The notes under the pieces: model-generated
Told to the model about the DNA's origin: nothing
What the model saw: only the letters and a program-made list of their open reading frames with translations
Database searches by the model: none
Assembly (NCBI GenBank): GCA_943787435.1
Contig: CALSMK010000005.1
Span: 1 to 64,000, forward strand
Length of the DNA stretch: 64,000 bases
Direction of reading: 5' to 3'
From: an uncultured Flavobacteriales bacterium
Lineage (GTDB): Bacteria; Bacteroidota; Bacteroidia; Flavobacteriales_D; Sanyastnellaceae
Part shown: in pieces, positions 30,517 through 40,483 of the stretch
Layout of the letters: every line of letters begins with the position of its first letter
How positions within the stretch are numbered: position 1 is the first letter of the stretch
Made by a program: the position numbers and the translations under genes

Positions 30517-31014
30517 TCAAGCTTCTGTCTCCAGTTGGCCCAAATCGCGGTCGAACAAGTAGAGGCCTGCTGAGTCAGAGCCAATCATGGCCAGTTTGTC
30601 CATAATTGTTCTGGCCAAAGCTTCTTCTTCAATTTGCTCAGCGACATACCACTGCATGAAGTTGTGTGTGGTGTAATCCTTGCGCGACAGGCAGAGGTCC
30701 ACCACCTCATTGATGCTGGCGGTGACTTTGGTTTCGTGATCTAAGAGTGTGGTGAAAATGTCCTGAAGACCAGAAAAGCTGGCTTGAGGTGCATCGAGTG
30801 CTGGGATCTTGGCTGTCCCTCCGCGCTCATTCACGAATCGAATCAGTTTGAGCATATGCTCGCGTTCTTCATCGCTGTGCTTGTATAGAAAGGCTGAGGT
30901 GCCATTGAGCCCCGTGGTCTCAGCCCAAGAGGCCATGGCAAGGTAAAAATGAGAGGAGAGAGCCTCCATTTCGATTTGGGCGTTGAGTGCGCCTTCAATG
31001 TGGGTGTCGAGCAT
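30517..31014 (-). CDS. Ferritin
   Basis: LNAQIEMEALSSHFYLAMASWAETTGLNGTSAFLYKHSDEEREHMLKLIRFVNERGG; FMQWYVAEQIEEEALART. Confidence 0.93.
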   Translation of the reverse strand: MLDTHIEGALNAQIEMEALSSHFYLAMASWAETTGLNGTSAFLYKHSDEEREHMLKLIRFVNERGGTAKIPALDAPQASFSGLQDIFTTLLDHETKVTASINEVVDLCLSRKDYTTHNFMQWYVAEQIEEEALARTIMDKLAMIGSDSAGLYLFDRDLGQLETEA

Positions 31015-31018
31015 AAAA

Positions 31019-31036
31019 TTTCAGATAAAAATGAAA
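31019..31036. promoter_or_regulatory. Palindromic operator-like site upstream of ferritin
   Basis: TTTCAGATAAAAATGAAA; same TTTCA-N8-TGAAA architecture, 4 bp from the ferritin ATG. Confidence 0.6.
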
Positions 31037-31113
31037 TGATTCAGTTGATGTATTTTGTATCCAAGTATTGAAGGTCAATGAGTTATATTGTTGACTAAAA
31101 TATGGATATGATG

Positions 31114-31560
31114 TTAGAGTGGGGTTGATGACTTATGCAATCCGCCAAGGGCGAAAAGGGTGTTGAACCAATGTAAATCTCCCTTTCCTGAGATGGTTGA
31201 AACCGCAGCCCGCATTTCGAGAAGGGGAAGCACTGTTTTTTGTTCAAGGTGCGACTGAAGTGCGACATGGACTTCATCTGGATTGCGAATCGCTGTGAAT
31301 TTCTCATGTCGTTCTCCTAAGATTTTGAGTCGTTCCACCAGGCCGGCAGAATGGAGGATCCCAAGCTGGGTGCTGACGCCTCCTCGGCTGATGTCGAGGG
31401 TGCCTATGATTTCATCTGATGTCAAGGCTGTGGGGTGGGCGAGCAAAAGTGCGTGTATCCTGCCTGCTGTTTTTGTAAAGCCCCAAGCCTTCAAGACGGG
31501 TGGCCAGTGTCTCAGCAGGTAATTGGCCGCCGCAGAAAATTCGCTGAATTCCTCATCCAT
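31114..31560 (-). CDS. GbsR/MarR-family winged-helix transcriptional regulator
   Basis: WGFTKTAGRIHALLLAHPTALTSDEIIGTLDISRGGVSTQLGILHSAGLVERLKILGERHEKFTA. Confidence 0.82.
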   Translation of the reverse strand: MDEEFSEFSAAANYLLRHWPPVLKAWGFTKTAGRIHALLLAHPTALTSDEIIGTLDISRGGVSTQLGILHSAGLVERLKILGERHEKFTAIRNPDEVHVALQSHLEQKTVLPLLEMRAAVSTISGKGDLHWFNTLFALGGLHKSSTPL

Positions 31561-31563
31561 ACC

Positions 31564-31571
31564 CAAAAGTA
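31564..31571 (-). promoter_or_regulatory. Putative -7 element (TACTTTTG) of the GbsR-like gene
   Basis: Exact TAnnTTTG match, 3 nt before the ATG. Confidence 0.55.
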
Positions 31572-31589
31572 TTTCATTAATAAATGAAA
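31572..31589. promoter_or_regulatory. Palindromic operator-like site upstream of the GbsR-like regulator
   Basis: TTTCATTAATAAATGAAA; arms TTTCA/TGAAA with 8-nt spacer; abuts a TACTTTTG element on the minus strand, 12 bp from the ATG. Confidence 0.65.
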
Positions 31590-31595
31590 CAGAAA

Positions 31596-32600
31596 TTAGA
31601 ATTTTAATCTATTGGGGTCAACAAGAACAGGGGTTTCTGAGGCACCTTCTATTTGGTCGGCTAAATTTTGTGCCCATTTGGGGCCAATCAAGACCCCCCT
31701 TGTTCCAAGGCCATTGAAGACAAACCATCCAGGTCGACCGGGCATCGGTCCCACGATGGGTCTGCGGTCTCGCGACACGGGGCGCAATCCCACTTGGTGA
31801 AGTATTGTCTTCAGTTTCGATGGGGATTCCAGTTCTGACTCAAGCGCGTCATGCAGGAAGGCCGCCGTTTCTGGTGTGGATGCGAAGTCTTCTCTGTGCC
31901 ATTCATAGCTGGCCCCCAGTCGCCAAAGGTTCGGCGCAATGGGCAGGGTCCATTTTCCAAAATTGAGGATGAGGTCTTGGGGAACAGGGCTTGCGTGGGA
32001 TTCTGAATCGTGCCCTACGGTGAGGATTTCTCCTCGGTTGGCCCGAAGGTCTAAGGGAATGCCTGCCGGGGCATCTCTCATGGCCAAGCCTCGGCAGTCT
32101 ACCACAACGTCCCATTCGGTGGCGCTTTCTGACACATCGAAGGTCCGCTTCTCAAACCGTCCGGAGTCGTTCAAATGTTCGCGCCAGAGGGGAATCAAGG
32201 ATTGAAGGTTCACCCATCCACCTCCTGTGACTGTGCCATAATTGGCCTCGCCATCCTGGAATTGTACTGGAGAAATCCAAGGACAATCAGCGCACTTCTC
32301 ATTCCAAATGGCCGCATAGTCGGCATTGGCGAGTCTTTTGCGAATGGAAAGGGGGTGAAGAAAGGGCGCGTCCAAAATGGCCGAGAAATCGTCCATGGTG
32401 GCCTTGAGTGCATCCAGATGAGCTTGCGCATCCCAAACCTCAACAACCCGCCGAAAGGACATGGGGTTGAACATGCCGGCTGCCACAGAGGAGGCTGAGG
32501 GCAACCCCGCGTCGATCACATGGCAATCCCAACCCCTTTGAAGGGCCACATGGCTAAACAAAGTGCCCGCCAAGCCTTGGCCAATGACAAGGACACGCAT
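31596..32600 (-). CDS. FAD-dependent oxidoreductase (DAO family)
   Basis: MRVLVIGQGLAGTLFSHVALQRGWDCHVIDAG dinucleotide-binding fold; GLRPVSRDRRPIVGPMPGRPGWFVFNGLGTRGVLIGP. Confidence 0.8.
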   Translation of the reverse strand: MRVLVIGQGLAGTLFSHVALQRGWDCHVIDAGLPSASSVAAGMFNPMSFRRVVEVWDAQAHLDALKATMDDFSAILDAPFLHPLSIRKRLANADYAAIWNEKCADCPWISPVQFQDGEANYGTVTGGGWVNLQSLIPLWREHLNDSGRFEKRTFDVSESATEWDVVVDCRGLAMRDAPAGIPLDLRANRGEILTVGHDSESHASPVPQDLILNFGKWTLPIAPNLWRLGASYEWHREDFASTPETAAFLHDALESELESPSKLKTILHQVGLRPVSRDRRPIVGPMPGRPGWFVFNGLGTRGVLIGPKWAQNLADQIEGASETPVLVDPNRLKF

Positions 32601-32602
32601 GG

Positions 32603-33808
32603 TTAGGCTGTGGCGGCCACCACGCCCAACTCACGCCCCACCTTTTCAAAAGCAGCGAGGGCTTGGTCCAAGTGCTCTTGGGTGTGAGCGGCACTCAGTT
32701 GAACGCGAATTCGGGCTTGTCCTTTGGGGACCACAGGGTAGAAAAAGCCAATCACATATATGCCCTCTGCAAGCAGAGCATCGGCCATGGTTTGGCTCAA
32801 TCGGGCATCTCCGAGCATCACCGGCACAATGGCGCTTTCACCGTCTTTGAAGTCCAGTCCGATTCGGGTCAAACCCGCTTTGAAATAGCGGGTGTTTTCT
32901 TCGAGTTGATCTCGAAGTGCGGTGGTCTCGTCCAGCATTTTAAAGACCTCCAAGCTGGCGCCAACAATGCTGGGAGCCAGAGAGTTGCTGAACAGGTATG
33001 GCCGACTTCGTTGACGGAGCATCTCGATGATTTCGGCACGGCCCGTCGTGAACCCGCCCATGGCACCACCGAGGGCTTTGCCCAAGGTTCCGGTGATGAT
33101 GTCCACCCTGCCCAAGGCGTCACGCAGTTCTATGGAGCCCCGGCCTGTCTTTCCAATGAAGCCCGTGGCGTGGCATTCGTCCACCATCACCAAAGCGTCG
33201 TAGGCATCTGCGAGGTCACAAATCTTGCCGATTTGCGCCACATAACCGTCCATGGAAAACACCCCGTCGGTCACAATCACTTTGAACCGATGGCCCGCTT
33301 CGTTGGCGGCTTGCAGTTGTTTTTCGAGGTCCGCCATGTCATTGTTGGCATACCGATACCGGGCTGCTTTGCACAGCCGAACTCCATCGATGATGGACGC
33401 ATGATTCAAGGAGTCCGAGATGATGGCATCCTCTTTGGTCAGAAGCGGCTCAAAGACCCCGCCGTTGGCGTCAAATGCTGCAGCATACAGAATGGTGTCT
33501 TCCGTATGGTGGAATTTCGCAATCGTGCTTTCTAACGCCTTGTGAATGTCTTGGGTTCCGCAAATGAACCGCACGGAGGACATGCCGAAACCTCGGTCAT
33601 CAATGGCTTTTTTCGCGGCATTCACCACCCTGGGGTGGGAGGAGAGGCCCAAATAGTTGTTGCCACAAAAATTCAAGACCTCGCTTCCATCATCCAATCG
33701 GATGACGGCATCTTGGACCGATGCGATGACCCGTTCTTTTTTGAACAGTCCATCTTCTTGAATCGAATCGAGTTCGGCCCTCAAGTGGCCCTTTATTTTG
33801 CCGTACAT
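32603..33808 (-). CDS. kbl: Glycine C-acetyltransferase (2-amino-3-ketobutyrate CoA ligase)
   Basis: [75 protein letters not shown]. Confidence 0.93.
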   Translation of the reverse strand: MYGKIKGHLRAELDSIQEDGLFKKERVIASVQDAVIRLDDGSEVLNFCGNNYLGLSSHPRVVNAAKKAIDDRGFGMSSVRFICGTQDIHKALESTIAKFHHTEDTILYAAAFDANGGVFEPLLTKEDAIISDSLNHASIIDGVRLCKAARYRYANNDMADLEKQLQAANEAGHRFKVIVTDGVFSMDGYVAQIGKICDLADAYDALVMVDECHATGFIGKTGRGSIELRDALGRVDIITGTLGKALGGAMGGFTTGRAEIIEMLRQRSRPYLFSNSLAPSIVGASLEVFKMLDETTALRDQLEENTRYFKAGLTRIGLDFKDGESAIVPVMLGDARLSQTMADALLAEGIYVIGFFYPVVPKGQARIRVQLSAAHTQEHLDQALAAFEKVGRELGVVAATA

Positions 33809-33812
33809 GCCA

Positions 33813-33820
33813 CGAAGATA
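33813..33820 (-). promoter_or_regulatory. Putative -7 element (TATCTTCG) of kbl
   Basis: TATCTTCG-TGGC-ATG. Confidence 0.5.
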
Positions 33821-33995
33821 GCCGCCTCGGTTTGGCAAAGAAGTGAGACTGGAGCCCTCAAGAATCCATGGGTTCGGAGGCGAATGGAGCCATCGAGATC
33901 TGAAAAAGCAACCAAGGCTTGAGTGGTTGGGAGTTGGCCTGCATTTTCTGAGCGCATCCATGATGCGCCACACGAGGCTTCCGGCACGGCTGAAT

Positions 33996-34003
33996 TAACT
34001 TCG
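33996..34003 (+). promoter_or_regulatory. Putative -7 element (TAACTTCG) of metG
   Basis: TAACTTCG then 7 nt to the ATG at 34011. Confidence 0.45.
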
Positions 34004-34010
34004 TTCCCTC

Positions 34011-36080
34011 ATGACTGCCAAGCCTGCGCGCACTTTGGTCACTTCGGCGTTGCCCTACGCCAATGGCCCCATTCACATTGGTCACATCGCCGGTGCTTAT
34101 TTGCCAGCAGACCTTTACGTTCGCTATCTCCGGGCACGGAAGAGGGATGTGGTGTGGGTATGTGGTTCAGATGAGCACGGTGCGGCCATCACACTTCGGG
34201 CGCGAAAAGAGGGAACCACCCCGCGGGCCATCGTGGACCGGTACCACGCTGAGATGCAAGAGGCGTTCTCTGGGTTGGACATTGCATTTGACCATTACGA
34301 CCGCACTTCGAGTGAGGAGCACCATGGTTTTGCACAAGAATTCTTCCTGGAACTGCTCGAAAAGGGCGCGTTCACAGAAGAAACCAGAAAGCAGTTTTAC
34401 GATCCGCAGGAAAAGCAATTTTTGGCCGACCGCTATATCCAAGGAACTTGCCCCAAATGCCAGGACGAACGGGCTTATGGAGACCAATGTGAAAAATGCG
34501 GGTCTGCTTTGTCCCCAGACGAACTGATTGACCCCAAAAGCACCTTGAGCGGCAGTACCCCTGAAATGCGCGATACCACGCTGTGGTATTTGCCCATGGA
34601 CCGGCACGAGTCGTGGCTCAAAACCTACCTGGAGGACGGGGTTTTGGATGGCGAACAACACCACGATCCCAAGTCCTGGAAGGCCCACGTGACTGGCCAA
34701 TGCAAGAGTTGGGTGGATGGCGGTTTGCAGAGCCGGGCCATGACCAGAGACTTGGATTGGGGCGTCCCCGTCCCCGTCGAAGGCGCGGATGGAAAGGTTC
34801 TGTATGTCTGGCTTGATGCGCCTTTGGGGTACATCACAGCCACTCGAAATTGGGCGAAGAAAAACGGAGCGGATTGGGCGCCTTACTGGAAAGACAAGGA
34901 CACCCAGTTGGTTCACTTCATTGGAAAGGACAACATCGTTTTTCACTGCATCATTTTCCCGATTCTCCTGAAAGAGCACGGCGGGTACTTGCTGCCTCAC
35001 AACGTTCCGGCCAACGAGTTCATGAACCTCGAAGGGGACAAAATTTCAACCTCGCGCAACTGGGCGGTTTGGGCCAAGGAATACATCGACGATTTTCCGG
35101 GCCGCAGCGATGAGATGCGCTACGTTTTGGCTTCCATCATGCCCGAGCAAAAAGATGCTGAATTCACGTGGGAAGACTTCCAGTCTAGGGTAAACAATGA
35201 GTTGGCAGACGTCCTCGGGAATTTCGTGAACCGGGTGGTGGTCCTCACCTCGAAATACTTTGACGGGAAGGCTCCATCGGCCAGTGGAACATGGACCAGC
35301 ACCGACGAGGCTTTGCGTGAACTCATGGCGTCAACCCCTGCGGCAGTAGGCGACGCCATTGAGCGTTACCGTTTCCGGGATGCCTTGCAGCACGCCATGG
35401 GTTTGGTGCGGGCGGGCAACAAGTACTTGACAGAAGAGGAGCCTTGGAAGGTCATGAAGACCGATGCCCAACGAACAGCGGACATCTTGAGCTTGGCCTT
35501 GCAAATCACAGCCAATGCGGCCATTGTGCTGGCGCCGTTTTTGCCTCGGACTTCCGAGAAAATCGCAACAGCCCTGGGCACATCTGACCTGCCTTGGGAT
35601 GCGGCTGGCGGCGACTTGGTTCCGACGGGACAGCCTTTGGGCGCCCTCCCCATTTTGTTTGAGAAGGTGACCGATGAGCAGGTCGAGGTGCAGCGCGCCA
35701 AACTGGGCCCGGACGCTTCTCAGGAGGGGCTTCGTGACGTGGAGACCGAGAAGCCCGAAACCTCTTTTGATGACTTTCAGGCCATGGACCTGCGGGTGGC
35801 AGAAGTGGTGGCCGCCGAGAAGGTCAAAGGGGCCGACAAGTTGCTGCAGCTCACGGTCAGAACAGGCTATGATGAGCGGACCGTTGTCAGTGGCATTGCC
35901 GAACACTTCAAACCCGAAGATGTGGTGGGCCGCAAGGTGACGTTGTTGGCGAATCTGGCTCCAAGAAAAATTCGCGGCGTGGTTTCTCAGGGAATGGTAC
36001 TGATGGCCTCGACAGAAGATGGTGGCTTGCGGTTTGTCACCCCTGATGAAGGGGCCGAAGCCGGAGACATCATTCGTTGA
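34011..36080 (+). CDS. metG: Methionyl-tRNA synthetase with C-terminal tRNA-binding domain
   Basis: TSALPYANGPIHIGHIAGAYLPADLYVRYLR, CPKC zinc module, KISTSRN (KMSKS variant), C-terminal DLRVAEVVAAEKVKGADKLLQL. Confidence 0.96.
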   Translation: MTAKPARTLVTSALPYANGPIHIGHIAGAYLPADLYVRYLRARKRDVVWVCGSDEHGAAITLRARKEGTTPRAIVDRYHAEMQEAFSGLDIAFDHYDRTSSEEHHGFAQEFFLELLEKGAFTEETRKQFYDPQEKQFLADRYIQGTCPKCQDERAYGDQCEKCGSALSPDELIDPKSTLSGSTPEMRDTTLWYLPMDRHESWLKTYLEDGVLDGEQHHDPKSWKAHVTGQCKSWVDGGLQSRAMTRDLDWGVPVPVEGADGKVLYVWLDAPLGYITATRNWAKKNGADWAPYWKDKDTQLVHFIGKDNIVFHCIIFPILLKEHGGYLLPHNVPANEFMNLEGDKISTSRNWAVWAKEYIDDFPGRSDEMRYVLASIMPEQKDAEFTWEDFQSRVNNELADVLGNFVNRVVVLTSKYFDGKAPSASGTWTSTDEALRELMASTPAAVGDAIERYRFRDALQHAMGLVRAGNKYLTEEEPWKVMKTDAQRTADILSLALQITANAAIVLAPFLPRTSEKIATALGTSDLPWDAAGGDLVPTGQPLGALPILFEKVTDEQVEVQRAKLGPDASQEGLRDVETEKPETSFDDFQAMDLRVAEVVAAEKVKGADKLLQLTVRTGYDERTVVSGIAEHFKPEDVVGRKVTLLANLAPRKIRGVVSQGMVLMASTEDGGLRFVTPDEGAEAGDIIR

Positions 36081-36840
36081 TCACCGCCTTTCTGACGCGG
36101 CCATGTTGGTCGCGTTGCAGCACCCATTGACCCGATGTGGGCTTGATCTTTCGGCCCATCATGTCCATGGTTTCCACAACATTGAAGGGGAGTTCTTGGA
36201 CGGGCAGCTCGATGTGATTCAGCCCTTCGAACGAAGTCCAGGACCAGCGACATCGCTCGACGGCGCTGCCGGCCATCCAACCTTCGTAGAGTCGGAGTTC
36301 AAAATCAAAGGGCGATTCAACGCTGCTCAAGTCCACGCCAGGCTGGTAGTCCAAAAAGCGAGAGTGGGGCTCTAAGTTCCCGTCAAAGCCAAACGCATTG
36401 GGCGCAGTGTTCACGTTTTCGGCAGCCAGCAGGACGCCGCTCGCATCGAACAGCGCAAACCCGGCATAACCAAACCAATACGGGGTCTGATAATCGGGAG
36501 AGACTTCCACCTCCATGTGGCCCAGCTCAGTGTTGCCAATCACCAATGGTTGGATGGCAATGGAGTCGCACAAGTCAGAGAGGGTGCTGTCGCTGCCACA
36601 TTGAGCCAGCAGGCATGCTTCCAAGGTTTCGAAGGGGACTGTCCCTTCACAGCCACCCCAAGTAAACTGGTTGCACCCCAGGTTGTCTTGGTCAAAGTAC
36701 CAGGCGGGGATGGCCGCCTCACAAGGTCCAGGATCGGGGAGCAAAAAGCAGGGGTCATCTTGAGCGAAAACCGTGCTCCATGACATCGAGGCCGTACAGA
36801 GGAGCAGGGCGAGCAGCTTTGAAAACATCGATCGGGTCAT
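36070..36840 (-). CDS. Secreted protein with Kunitz/BPTI-like domain and T9SS-like C-terminal tail
   Basis: Signal peptide then CFLLPDPGPCEAAIPAWYFDQDNLGCNQFTWGGCEGTVPFETLEACLLAQC (six-Cys Kunitz pattern); C-terminal MDMMGRKIKPTSGQWVLQ. Confidence 0.8.
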   Translation of the reverse strand: MTRSMFSKLLALLLCTASMSWSTVFAQDDPCFLLPDPGPCEAAIPAWYFDQDNLGCNQFTWGGCEGTVPFETLEACLLAQCGSDSTLSDLCDSIAIQPLVIGNTELGHMEVEVSPDYQTPYWFGYAGFALFDASGVLLAAENVNTAPNAFGFDGNLEPHSRFLDYQPGVDLSSVESPFDFELRLYEGWMAGSAVERCRWSWTSFEGLNHIELPVQELPFNVVETMDMMGRKIKPTSGQWVLQRDQHGRVRKAVINE

Positions 36841-36912
36841 CAGAATGGAAGGGTGAACTCCCGGAAGTTACGCCCTTGATTTTCTGGGCCCGAGTCGTTC
36901 GAAATTCTGGCG

Positions 36913-37932
36913 TTACGACTTTCTAAAACGCCCGGATCGTTGCAGATACTCAGCGATTTGGATGGCATTGGTGGCGGCGCCTTTCTTCAAGTTGTCGGCG
37001 ACAATCCACAGGTGCAGCCCTTGCTCATGGGACAGGTCACGTCGTATGCGACCTACGAAAACTTCATCTTTCCCAGCGGCTTTGAGCGGCATGGGGTAGA
37101 TGTTGGACATGGGGTCGTCTTGAATGATCAAACCCGGCATGAGTTGAAGGGCTTCCTTCACATCGGGCACGCTGAACGAGCGCTCCAGCTCCAAATAGAC
37201 ACTTTCACTGTGCCCTCCTTCGACGGGGACACGGACTGCGGTCGCACTGACCTCAACTTGGGCATCGTTCAGGATTTTTTTGGTCTCATGGTGGAGCTTC
37301 ATTTCCTCTTTGGTGAAGTCGTTCTCCAAAAAGACATCGCAATGGGGCAAACAGTTTCCATTGATGGGGTGGGGATAGACACGGTTGGCCTCTTCTCCTG
37401 CCCTTTCTTGCTCGAGTTGATCAATTCCCGCCTGTCCAGTTCCAGTGACGCTTTGATAAGTGCTCACAATGGCCCGGCGAATCAAAAAGCGATCGTGCAG
37501 TGGCTTCAAAGCCATCACCAACTGGATCGTGGAGCAGTTTGGGTTGGCAATGAGAAGGTCTTCATTGCGAATGGCGTCCGCATTCACTTCCGGCACAACC
37601 AAAGGCACTTCGGGGTCCATTCTCCATGCGGAAGAATTGTCCACGACTGAAGCGCCAATGTCGGTGAAGGCCCTGGCCCATTGGCGGCTCACATCACCAC
37701 CAGCACTGAACAAGGCCAGGTCTGGCTTTTGCTCTAGTGCCTCTTCCACTGTCATCACAGGAATCTCTTGACCGCGAAATTCAATGGTCTTCCCTTTGGA
37801 CCGGCTGCTGGCCACCGGAAGGAGTCTTTTCACAGGGAATTTCCGTGCGGCAAGGCCTTGCAAGATGGTCTGGCCAACCAATCCTGTAGCGCCGACAAGA
37901 GCGAGAGTGCGTCCGTGGGTCGAGTTGGCCAT
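36913..37932 (-). CDS. asd: Aspartate-semialdehyde dehydrogenase
   Basis: TLALVGATGLVGQTILQGLAARKFPVKRLLPVAS; LIANPNCSTIQLVMALKPLHD; VPVEGGHSESVYLE. Confidence 0.94.
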   Translation of the reverse strand: MANSTHGRTLALVGATGLVGQTILQGLAARKFPVKRLLPVASSRSKGKTIEFRGQEIPVMTVEEALEQKPDLALFSAGGDVSRQWARAFTDIGASVVDNSSAWRMDPEVPLVVPEVNADAIRNEDLLIANPNCSTIQLVMALKPLHDRFLIRRAIVSTYQSVTGTGQAGIDQLEQERAGEEANRVYPHPINGNCLPHCDVFLENDFTKEEMKLHHETKKILNDAQVEVSATAVRVPVEGGHSESVYLELERSFSVPDVKEALQLMPGLIIQDDPMSNIYPMPLKAAGKDEVFVGRIRRDLSHEQGLHLWIVADNLKKGAATNAIQIAEYLQRSGRFRKS

Positions 37933-37997
37933 GGTGGTTTCGGTTTCAGATTTGCAGCTGTGGTCCCTGAATAAACTGGCGGGAACCAAGAGGAGTT

Positions 37998-38005
37998 CAA
38001 AGTTA
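37998..38005 (-). promoter_or_regulatory. Putative -7 element (TAACTTTG) of asd
   Basis: Exact TAnnTTTG on the minus strand, 65 nt before the ATG. Confidence 0.45.
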
Positions 38006-38018
38006 GCAGGTTGCAGAG

Positions 38019-40438
38019 ATGCATCCTTTCTTTCATTTGTCTGGCCGCGCAGGGTTTTTTTTTCGTGGGTTTGTTTGGGTTTTGATCCCTTGGAGTTTTG
38101 TCATGGCTCCGGCCCAAGGGCAGTGGGTGATTTCGGCGCTGCATCCGGATCCCACTCCTTTTTTGGGCGCGCCTGAGGCGGAATACATTGCGCTGTATGC
38201 TTCAGGGGAAGAAGGGGATTGTTTGACAACAGAGGGACTGCGGTTGTCATGGAATGGCAGTGAGCGTGTCCTGCCCGGCGGGTGTTGGCCGGTTGGCGAG
38301 GTCGTATTGGTTCATCGGTCGGGGGACAGTTTGGCCTTTGGGTCTTACGATGTCTCCAAGATTTCATTGGCGTCTTGGCCGGCATTGGTCAATGGGGGGA
38401 CCACGGTGCATCTCAAAGACTCATTGGGCCAGGTTTTGGACATCATGCCTTACACCGAAGGCGGATTGAATGGAGGTGGGATACCGATTCTCAGGGGCGA
38501 CATCGAGGCCTGTGGCGCAGAGGTGAACCAAGTGATGTGGTCAGCCGATCAAGGTCCATTTGGTCCTTCTTCAGCTGCGTCTTCTTCAGCTTCAGCGCAC
38601 ACCACAGAAGCCCTTTTGTCTGCTGCTGGGCATTTTGATCGCTTCATCCCTCGTGGATTGGGGATGTGGGAATGGCAACTGGGCCACTCTGTGGATCCCA
38701 GTTCTGCGGAGTCTGCTCAAATGAGGGTTGAGGGCCAAGTGGTGGATTTGGAGTGGTTGACAGACTCGTCACTCCTGGCGCGGTGGCCGAATCGAATGGT
38801 CCAATCCCTGTCTTCAGGACAGCACTTGGACAGGGGCCTTTCCGTGTTGTTGGGTCCGGTCCGAGGCTGTGCTGCAGGATCGGAGGACTCATGGTTAAAA
38901 CACACGCTTCATCACCTTCCCCAAAGGGGGCAAATTGAAACCTTAGAGGTGTTGGCGGACCCCCATTCGAACGCGCTTTTTCAGGAAGAAGAACAGGTCA
39001 AATTGACCAACCTGTCTCCTTTTCCAATCGATGCTGGGGCTTGGAGTTGGGGAGGAGCGCAACTTCGACGGCGTCGGCTTCTCTGGCCCCATTCGCCTGC
39101 TCAGTTTTTGGCTTCAGATTTCAACGATTGGCCTGGCCTGTCCAATTCGGGGGGTGAGATGGTGATTCGTTCACCTTCGGGTCAGGAGGTGGCGTCCTTG
39201 TCATGGTCTCCATGTGACCATGACAACAAAGCCCTTGCGGGATCTGGTCTGCCCTTGGAGCGGCTTCCCGAACGAAATTCAATGTGGTCATCTGCTGGTG
39301 GTCCATCGGAGGTGGTCGCCCCCAATTTGGCCGCATTCGGGTGCCGCAAAAACGGCCTCGGAACCGTGACAGGCATCGACATTCACCTGAACATTCCCTC
39401 GGCCTTCTTGGCCCCTTCTGAATGGCGGTTTCAACCACCAGAAGGGACATCCATTTCGGTGGTTCCAACCAAAATTGGTGGCCAGCCCTTGTCATGGAGG
39501 TTGCCTGTTGAGCAGGCCCAAGCGGACTTTTTTCTGTGGCCACAGGGGACCGTGGTTTCCATTCAAACTGAAGGGGGATTTTGGCAACCTCTGGGCAAGT
39601 TCAGTTGCCCACCTCTGGTGGAGCCTGATGCGCTTTGTTTGCGAATGGAGGAAGTCCTTTGGGATGCTGTGGATTCTGGCGGTGAATTTGTGGAGTTGTT
39701 GAATTGTGGGGAAGTGCCCTTGGAATTGGGAGGACTGTCTGCCACCACAAAAGCATGGCCTCTCCCTTCGGAATGGCAAACGTGGATTGATCCTGCGTAT
39801 TCCGTGGTGCTCTTGCCCGATTCCGTTCTGGCCTTTGGGGAATGCACGAAGTGGTTCACTGCGGGATTTCCGGAATCGGGTCCAGCCCTGTGGCGGGCCG
39901 AGGCATGGTCCGCCTTGAACGATGAGGCCGGAGACCTGGCCATACGGTTGCCGGGCCGGTCCATGGATGCCGACAGGGTCCAATGGTCCCCTGATTTCAT
40001 TGGCCCTTGGTGGTGGTCGCCCGATGGCTGGTCTTGGCAGAGGCAAGGCCAAACAGATCTCGGCTGGAGCCCTTCTTCCAGCAGGGGTTCCCCGGAAGGC
40101 TCGAGCGGGTGACAGAGCGTCTCGATGCGTGTTTGGGGGCGACGGGCGAACCCGTCACGCGGGATGGACATTCTCAAAACGCCCCTGGGATTCAATGGCA
40201 GTTCCCAGAGGTCGGCCATCAGATAGAAGTGCGCATGGTGGGTTGGCCAGATGGGGTTCTGAAACGGGTTCAAATTCTGAGGCCGGATGACCGCATAGGA
40301 AGCTGGGCATGGGACGGATGTGACGAATCAGGATACCCAATGCCCCCGCAAAGCCTGATTTGGGATGTGCGTTGGGCGGGCCCGTCATGTCGCGGCAGGA
40401 AGGCCATTCGCGTTTCCGCACCGGGCTACGGAAAATGA
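38019..40438 (+). CDS. Large secreted lamin-tail-domain-type protein, apparent frameshift near 40090
   Basis: ORF 38019-40112 with repeated lamin-tail-like segments (EYIALYASGEEG..., GGEFVELLNCGEVPLELGG); continues in another frame (GRLERVTERLDACLGATGEP...IGSWAWDGCDESGYPMPPQ) to 40438. Confidence 0.6.
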
Positions 40439-40483
40439 AAAGAATGCACGGCGATTTTCAGCGTCTTATCGGACCTTGTTGCC

